Positions 6,687 to 11,785 of a DNA stretch of 11,785 bases are shown here, in pieces. Source of the DNA: Actinomycetes bacterium (GTDB taxonomy: Bacteria > Actinomycetota > Acidimicrobiia > Acidimicrobiales > Microtrichaceae); contig JAEYSR010000195.1 of the NCBI GenBank assembly GCA_023434535.1, forward strand, positions 1 to 11,785. The letters are read 5' to 3'. How positions within the stretch are numbered: position 1 is the first letter of the stretch; each line of letters opens with the position of its first letter. The translations under genes were made by a program, and so were the position numbers. Below the pieces are notes generated by a model. It did no database searches. It had not been told where the DNA came from and saw nothing but the letters and a program-made list of their open reading frames with translations.

Positions 6687-9413
6687 ATGCCTCCACCCTC
6701 GGACGAGTTCGCCGCCGCGGGCGTCGACAGGTCGATCGGCTCCCGGAACGTCCTGACCGCGGCCATGAGCGGCTCGATCGCCGACCGGTTCTTCGCCATC
6801 GCCGGTGAGCATCCGGAGCGACCGGCGCTGAGCTCGCCGGCCGGCTCCTGGACCTACGGCGAGCTCGGCGAGACGGTGCGCCGGACGGCCGCAGGGCTGA
6901 GGGACCTGACCGGTCCGGCGCTCGGTCGGCCCGTCGCCGTCGTGGCGACCCACGACGGGCCGCTCGTCGCCGTGGTCCTGTCGATCATCGCTGCGGGCCA
7001 GGTCGTCGTGGTGCTGGACCCGCTCGCTCCGGAGGAGCAGAACCTGCTCGTCCTCGACGAGTCGGAAGCTCGCCTCCTCATCCACGACGAGGACCAGCGT
7101 GAGCTCGCCGAGCGGTTGGCGGTCGATCGTCACAACCTCCGGACCCTCGCGCTTCGCGACGTCGACGCGGACCCGGTGGCGCTTCCGGTGCTCGGACCCG
7201 ACGCCCCGGCGATGCTGGCCTTCACATCGGGCACCAGCGGCGGACCGAAGGGCGGGATCATCACCCACGGGGTGATCCTCAACGTCGTGCGTGGAGCGAC
7301 CGACGCCCTCGGCATCACCGCCGAGGATCGGATGCCGATGCTGTTCCCGATCTCGATGGCGGTGGCGGCCTACCCCATGTTCATCCCGCTGCTGAACGGC
7401 GGAGTCCTCGCGACGCTCGACGTGCGCGGCGTCGGGCTCGCACCGGTCGGCGAGTTCCTCGAGAGGGAGAGGATCACGCTCGCTTACATGTCGCCCACGG
7501 TCGTCCGCTTCCTCGTGGACGCACTCGAGGGACTCGACTTCCCCGACCTGCGCATGGTGGCGCTCGGGGGCGAGGTCGTCGATGCGGAGGTCGTGCGCCT
7601 CACCCGGGAGGTGTTCCGTCCTCGTCACGTCGCCAACGGCTTCGGGACCACCGAGACCGGCGTGATCTCGCTGTACGTCCTGTCGCCGGACGAAGAACCG
7701 GACGGACAGGTGCCCTCGGGCTTCGCCGTCGCCGACGTGGATCTGCTGATCCTCGACGACGCCGGACAGCCGGTGCCTCCGGGGACGTCCGGCGAGATCG
7801 CCGTGGCGTCGCCGTACCTCTTCCGCGGCTACTGGGGCCATGATGACCTCACCGCCGAGGTGCTCGCCGCCGACCCGGAGGGGCGTCCGGGCTGGAGCCT
7901 CTACCGCACCGGCGACCTCGGGCGCATCGACGAGCGTGGCGCTCTGATCGTGCTGGGGCGGCTCGACACGAAGGTGAAGGTTCGAGGTCGATTCGTCGTG
8001 CTCGGCGACGTGGAGGCTGCGCTCCACGAGCTCGACGGCGTGGCGGGCGCCGCGGTCCACGCCGAGCGGCGCGACGGGCACGTCGAGCTCGTCGCCACGG
8101 TGGTGCGCTCCGCCGATGCGCCGATCGATGCCGTCTCCGCCAGGTCGGCCATGCTCGAGCGCCACCCGACCCACGCCGTCCCGACGCGGTGGTCGTTCGT
8201 CGCCGAGCTGCCCCGTCTGCCGAACGGGAAGGTCGATCGCCGGGCGCTCGGCTCGCTCGCGAGCGTGGCCGACTCCGCCGACGTCGACGATCCCGACCCG
8301 TCGTCGACGGACGGCGAACCGAGCGACGAGGTGGCGCGAGCCGTGCGCGACATCTGGGAGGTGCTGTTGCCGGTTCAGGTCGTGGGGCCCGACGATGACT
8401 TCGTCGAGCTCGGAGGCGACTCGTTGCTCGCAGCCCAGATGCTGGTCATGGTGGATCAGCGTCTCGGCGTGACGGTGCCCATGGGCGAGCTCGTCCACGC
8501 CCGCACCCTCCGCCAGCTCATCTCGGTCGTGGAGCGCCTGGCGGTCGAGGGAACCGCCTCCACCGTGTCGTGCGTCCAGGTCGGCGACGAGAGCACCCGT
8601 CCCCGGTTGTGGTTCGTCCACGACCTCCAGGGTTCGGCGTACCGGGTCCGGCACCTTGCCTCGGCGCTGGGCGACGACCAGCCGGTGTGGAGCTTCGAGT
8701 CGCCGCTGCTCGCCGGCGTGCCCGACCGATCGGGCGGGCTGGTTGGCTTCGTCGAGCGCTACACGACCGATCTCCTCGCGGCTCAGCCGGAGGGGCCGTA
8801 CTGGCTGGCTGGCTACTCCTTCGGGGGCATCTGTGCCTACGAGATGGCCCGCCAGCTGCGGGCCGCCGGACACGAGGTGGCGTTCGTGGGGGTGGTCGAC
8901 GTCGGACCCGGGTACCGCGGGCCCGGCTGGGGCGACGCGATGTCACCCCGGCGGCCGTGGTTCGGGATCCGCAAGCCCGCGCCGGCCGATGCAGGACCGG
9001 TGGGTCGGGCTCGGTACTACCTCAAGATGGTGCGCAGCTCGCCGCGCGGTGCGCTCCGCCACCTGTCAGTGCGAACCGGCGCGTCCCGTCTGATCGACGC
9101 GGCGCGGTTCCGCATGGACCTCCGTCGCGATGGCGCGGTCCGGCCCGAGTGGAGGCTCTGGTACGCATGGGAGCGGCACTGGCGCCTCGCTGCGCACGCC
9201 TGGGACCGGTCGAGCCGCTACTCGGGCACGGTCGACCTCTTCTGGGCCGACGGGTCTGGTTCGTCGGACTCGACGATGGGTTGGGGTCCGCTCGTCACGG
9301 ACCTCCGGATCCATCGGTTCGTCGGCGACCACGAGGGCATCCTCGAGCCACGCGGCGCCAAGGAGCTCGCGTCGGCCCTCCGCGTCGAGCTCGACGCTCG
9401 CAGCGCCACCTGA
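6687..9413 (+). CDS. Free-standing NRPS-like synthetase: adenylation, carrier, thioesterase (A-T-TE)
   Basis: Seen: 908 residues with no condensation domain. The adenylation domain (about 28-525) has LAFTSGTSGGPKGG (177-190), NGFGTTETG (317-325), YRTGDL (406-411), GRLDTKVKVRG (424-434) and LPNGKVDRRAL (511-521) with Lys515. The carrier domain (about 545-618) has LGGDSL with phosphopantetheine Ser579. The thioesterase (about 637-903) has GYSFGG with Ser711, Asp738 in VVDVG and His882 in GDHEG. Known: such enzymes activate a carboxylic acid as an adenylate, load it on the carrier and release or condense it on the thioesterase; fungal atromentin synthetases and bacterial RalA have this layout. 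Odd: FPIS (220-223) stands where FDxS holds the Asp that binds an alpha-amino group, which suggests the substrate is not a standard alpha-amino acid. The thioesterase lid is long and Arg-rich. It leads a two-gene operon with the GT-C gene 28 bp on. A phosphopantetheinyl transferase is needed but not in the window. Substrate unknown. Confidence 0.9.
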   Translation: MPPPSDEFAAAGVDRSIGSRNVLTAAMSGSIADRFFAIAGEHPERPALSSPAGSWTYGELGETVRRTAAGLRDLTGPALGRPVAVVATHDGPLVAVVLSIIAAGQVVVVLDPLAPEEQNLLVLDESEARLLIHDEDQRELAERLAVDRHNLRTLALRDVDADPVALPVLGPDAPAMLAFTSGTSGGPKGGIITHGVILNVVRGATDALGITAEDRMPMLFPISMAVAAYPMFIPLLNGGVLATLDVRGVGLAPVGEFLERERITLAYMSPTVVRFLVDALEGLDFPDLRMVALGGEVVDAEVVRLTREVFRPRHVANGFGTTETGVISLYVLSPDEEPDGQVPSGFAVADVDLLILDDAGQPVPPGTSGEIAVASPYLFRGYWGHDDLTAEVLAADPEGRPGWSLYRTGDLGRIDERGALIVLGRLDTKVKVRGRFVVLGDVEAALHELDGVAGAAVHAERRDGHVELVATVVRSADAPIDAVSARSAMLERHPTHAVPTRWSFVAELPRLPNGKVDRRALGSLASVADSADVDDPDPSSTDGEPSDEVARAVRDIWEVLLPVQVVGPDDDFVELGGDSLLAAQMLVMVDQRLGVTVPMGELVHARTLRQLISVVERLAVEGTASTVSCVQVGDESTRPRLWFVHDLQGSAYRVRHLASALGDDQPVWSFESPLLAGVPDRSGGLVGFVERYTTDLLAAQPEGPYWLAGYSFGGICAYEMARQLRAAGHEVAFVGVVDVGPGYRGPGWGDAMSPRRPWFGIRKPAPADAGPVGRARYYLKMVRSSPRGALRHLSVRTGASRLIDAARFRMDLRRDGAVRPEWRLWYAWERHWRLAAHAWDRSSRYSGTVDLFWADGSGSSDSTMGWGPLVTDLRIHRFVGDHEGILEPRGAKELASALRVELDARSAT

Positions 9414-9441
9414 CGTCGTGACAACCGCCAGGTCGTCCGGG

Positions 9442-11430
9442 ATGCCGACTTCGAACCGGGTTCCCGAGTGGGCTGATCGGTTCATCCGGTCCGGTGTCGC
9501 CCTGGGGCTGGGCGCGGTGGGAACCCTCCTGGCGATCCGGGGCTGGGGGCCGGATGTCATGTCGGATCCCGTGCAGCGCCGGGCGCTGCTCTCGATCGCA
9601 GCTCCGTCGCTCGTCTTCGTCCTCGTCCTCCTTCCTCGGTCCACACCCGGCTGGTTCCGGTACGTCGCGCGCGTGTCGGTGGTCGTTGCGCTCCCGGTCG
9701 CCACGTGGTCGAACGCCGGGCGGGCGTACGGCCTGCTGACCGGGATCGGTCTGGTCGTGGCGCAGAGTGCACTCCTCGATCGGTGGTCGCCAGGGGCGGC
9801 CGGAGCGACCGGGACGGGGTCGGCCGCCATGGCGCTGGCCGCCGTCGCGGCAGCCCAGGTGGTCTGCCTGCTCGGGGGAGCGGAGGCAGGGCTCCCGCTC
9901 GTGGTCGCCGGCGGCGTACTGCTCCTGGTGGGGGCTGTTCGGCCAGCGCTGCTCGCTCCGCTGGATCGCCTCGTCGGAGCGGCTGCCGGATGGGCTGCGC
10001 AAGTGGTTCGCGCTGCGAGGCGTTCGTCCCGGAGCGCCTGGGCGGCGTCGATGCGGAGCGCTGCACGATTGCGCGGAGGGTGGAGGTGGGCGTCGTCGGC
10101 GATCGTCCGCGCTGTCGATCGCGGACTGGGCCATCCGACTGCTCGGCCCGGAGTCTCGGGCATCGTCATCGCCGCGTGTGTTGGCCTCGTCCTGCGACTG
10201 GCTGCGACGACGGTGAACGCTTCCGTGCCCCTCCCGGCCGATGGGCGCGACCCGAGTCGCTACGTCGACCTCGGTCGATTGATCGTCGACGGACAGGGGA
10301 TGATCGAGGGGGGCCGACTCACGACGTACTGGCCTCCTGGATATCCGGCGTTCGTGGCTCTGTGGATCCGGGTCCAGGAGCTGCTCGGCGTCGGTTCCCT
10401 ACGCTTCTGGGTCGGCGTCGGGCAGTCTCTCCTGGCCGCAGGAGCGGTCCTGGCGGTCGGGCTCGTGGTCCGGCGACGGGTCGACGCGGCGACAGGGTTG
10501 GTGGCCGCCGTGCTGCTGGCGGTGTGGCCGAACATGGTGCTCGGGACCGCGACGGTGATGACCGAGGGTCTGTTCACCCCGCTGTATGCCGTCGGTGTCG
10601 TCGTTCTCCTCTGGGACCCGGTACCCCGGTGGAGGGCTCTGGTGATGTCGTCGCTGCTGTTCGGGGTCGCGACGCTGACCCGGCCCGCCGGCGCGACGGC
10701 CGTCGTCGCAGCCGTGGTCGTGGCGTCGTGGACCCGACGAGGTCGACCTCGATCGGCGATCGCCGCTGCCGCAGTCACGGCGACGGTGTTCGTGGCCGTC
10801 CTCGTGCCCTGGCTCGTCTACACCCAGCGCGAGGTCGGCACGCCGGTCCTGAGCAGCTTCGCCGGATACAACCTGTGCATGGGCAACTCCGACGGGGCGA
10901 CCGGTGAGTTCGTCCCGGAGCTCTGTCGACCTCGTCCAGGTGAGTCGCCGGAGGAGGCGGATGGGCGACTGAGGTCGGAGGCGATCGACTGGATCGTCCG
11001 CCATCCGGAGCGCCAGCCGGGCCTCCTCGCGCGCAGAGCGTTCGAGACGGCGATCGTCGACCTGCATGCGGTCTACGACATGCCAGGGCCGGGCTACGAG
11101 GGATGGCTCCCGCTGGGGGTCGCGGTGGTCGTTCTGCAGGGGTGGTGGATCGCGGCTCTGTACCTGGGAGCCCGTGGCGGCTGGGAGCAGCGTCGCGATC
11201 CCTTCCACCGCCAGGCGCTCCTCATGTGGGGCGCTGTCCTCGTCCTTCCCATGCTGACGATCGGCGACAGCCGCTTCCACGATGCGTTCGTGCCGTTCGT
11301 CGCGATCTGCGTCGCGGATCGTGTCGTCCACCTCGTCCGACGCTCGCGATCCGTCGCGAACAGGACGAGCGGAGGCCCGTCGGCGCCGGTCTGGAGCGCT
11401 CGGCCGAAGGCACCTGTCAGCCAGGCGTGA
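9442..11430 (+). CDS. ArnT/PMT-like GT-C membrane glycosyltransferase with extra N-terminal six-helix module
   Basis: Seen: 662 residues from an ATG at 9442, preceded by CCAGG nine bases upstream. A GTG at 9418 in frame would add eight residues and cannot be excluded. Six hydrophobic segments lie at about 16-32, 48-65, 76-90, 95-112, 126-146 and 149-166, then a basic linker with LDR at 174-176 (167-236), then the GT-C block. That block shows GRDPSRYVDLG (268-278), TTYWPPGYPAF (294-304), TEGLF (374-378), LTRPAG (412-417), GYNLCMGNSDGATGEF (475-490) and GDSRFHDAFVPF (608-619). Known: this order is typical of the PMT_2/ArnT superfamily, where the Asp of the first outer loop is catalytic and polyprenyl-phosphate sugar is the donor. 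Inference: Asp270 is that residue, acting on the outer face of the membrane. It follows the A-T-TE gene by 28 bp and is likely cotranscribed. Its end overlaps the convergent last gene by 14 bp. Acceptor unknown. Confidence 0.85.
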   Translation: MPTSNRVPEWADRFIRSGVALGLGAVGTLLAIRGWGPDVMSDPVQRRALLSIAAPSLVFVLVLLPRSTPGWFRYVARVSVVVALPVATWSNAGRAYGLLTGIGLVVAQSALLDRWSPGAAGATGTGSAAMALAAVAAAQVVCLLGGAEAGLPLVVAGGVLLLVGAVRPALLAPLDRLVGAAAGWAAQVVRAARRSSRSAWAASMRSAARLRGGWRWASSAIVRAVDRGLGHPTARPGVSGIVIAACVGLVLRLAATTVNASVPLPADGRDPSRYVDLGRLIVDGQGMIEGGRLTTYWPPGYPAFVALWIRVQELLGVGSLRFWVGVGQSLLAAGAVLAVGLVVRRRVDAATGLVAAVLLAVWPNMVLGTATVMTEGLFTPLYAVGVVVLLWDPVPRWRALVMSSLLFGVATLTRPAGATAVVAAVVVASWTRRGRPRSAIAAAAVTATVFVAVLVPWLVYTQREVGTPVLSSFAGYNLCMGNSDGATGEFVPELCRPRPGESPEEADGRLRSEAIDWIVRHPERQPGLLARRAFETAIVDLHAVYDMPGPGYEGWLPLGVAVVVLQGWWIAALYLGARGGWEQRRDPFHRQALLMWGAVLVLPMLTIGDSRFHDAFVPFVAICVADRVVHLVRRSRSVANRTSGGPSAPVWSARPKAPVSQA

Positions 11431-11785
11431 GGGCCTCGGCCCGGGCGCCGTTCGGCAGCGTGACGACCTCGGCGACGACCCAACCCCGTGCGAGCGCCTC
11501 GGCCCTCATCCTGGCGGCTCCGGCATCTGCCGGAAACGCGTGGCTCGGGTCGTCCACCACGATGATCGTGCGCGGAGCGGGACGGCCTTCGACATCCCTT
11601 CCCATGGCGTCGAGGTAGCCGACCCATGAGGTGAGCTCTCCGGCGGTGTCCGGCTGCTCGATGACGACGGAGTTGCCATCCGGAGATCCGAGCAGAGCGA
11701 GAGAGTTCCCGTTCAGCAGCGGGGTGTTGCCGACGACCGTGATCACAGGGATCCCACGGCCGCCCCCGGGAACCGCGTCCAGGAT
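11417..11785 (-). CDS. C-terminal part of an unidentified protein (N-terminus beyond the window)
   Basis: Seen: 122 residues read leftward from the right window edge to a TGA at 11417-11419, open at the edge with no required start inside; an in-frame GTG at 11746 is more likely internal. The fragment looks soluble, with alternating strands and helices: IPVITVVGNTPLLNG near its start, then RTIIVVDDP and ARGWVVAEVVTLP, a pattern compatible with an alpha/beta domain. No catalytic motif is recognised. Known: many GT-C glycosyltransferases end in a soluble outer-face domain of this size. Inference only: given the neighbours, this could be such a tail. It is convergent with the GT-C gene and the two overlap by 14 bp (11417-11430). 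Confidence 0.6.
   Translation of the reverse strand: MLDAVPGGGRGIPVITVVGNTPLLNGNSLALLGSPDGNSVVIEQPDTAGELTSWVGYLDAMGRDVEGRPAPRTIIVVDDPSHAFPADAGAARMRAEALARGWVVAEVVTLPNGARAEALTPG

Noticed and set aside
8802..8813. Three tandem TGGC units.
   Set aside because: They encode part of the thioesterase WLAGYSFGG block and are too short to be a repeat element.
5919..8873. A very long minus-strand open frame running from the lipoprotein gene back through the region opposite the A-T-TE synthetase.
   Set aside because: Only its last 224 codons (5919-6593) look like a protein. The rest is His/Arg/Asp-rich low-complexity antisense of a motif-complete synthetase, as expected in G+C-rich DNA.
9130..9441. Upstream extension of the GT-C frame into the synthetase gene.
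   Set aside because: The extra residues are Ser/Arg/Thr-rich out-of-frame readings of the thioesterase; a start at 9442 or 9418 suffices.
11431..11442. GGGC-CTCG-GCCC hairpin just after the GT-C stop, considered as a terminator.
   Set aside because: The stem is only four bp with no T-run, and it lies inside the convergent coding region.
1..11785. Search for tRNA, rRNA, CRISPR, insertion sequences, integrase or toxin-antitoxin genes.
   Set aside because: No cloverleaf, regularly spaced repeats, terminal inverted repeats or transposase motifs were seen, and the gaps between genes are all under 100 bp.

Overview
The window is G+C-rich DNA (roughly two thirds or more by eye) with dense genes, GTG starts, weak or absent Shine-Dalgarno sequences and TAnnnT -10 hexamers placed against start codons. 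This fits an actinobacterium (Actinomycetota). An environmental lineage such as Acidimicrobiia is possible, but that is only an impression. No RNA gene, mobile element, CRISPR array or substantial repeat was seen. The longest gap between genes is 93 bp.

Layout from left to right. (A) A minus-strand pair runs leftward from 2687: a polytopic membrane protein with a GT-C-like second half, then a polyprenyl-phosphate hexose synthase-like GT2 enzyme that leaves the window. (B) Diverging from it is a plus-strand pair: an exported glucose/sorbosone dehydrogenase-like beta-propeller, then a radical SAM protein with an N-terminal SPASM-like cysteine cluster. The two pairs share a 60-bp promoter region with a symmetric -10 site. 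(C) A minus-strand lipoprotein is convergent with the radical SAM gene; their stop codons interlock in TTAG. (D) A plus-strand pair starts at 6687: a free-standing adenylation-carrier-thioesterase (A-T-TE) synthetase, then an ArnT/PMT-like GT-C membrane glycosyltransferase. (E) The last gene enters from the right on the minus strand and only its C-terminus is visible.

Reading them together (inference): the GT2 enzyme would charge polyprenyl phosphate with a sugar on the cytoplasmic face, and the two GT-C proteins would use lipid-linked sugars on the outer face. Two exported proteins, the propeller and the lipoprotein, carry similar cysteine-bracketed helical C-terminal domains. The A-T-TE and radical SAM enzymes could make or alter a small acyl or peptidic group attached to an envelope glycoconjugate. 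No single gene names the product. The most distinctive signals are the shared N-terminal six-helix module of the two GT-C proteins, the A-T-TE enzyme lacking the amino-acid-anchoring Asp, the N-terminally capped radical SAM protein, and the leaderless or bidirectional promoter geometry.
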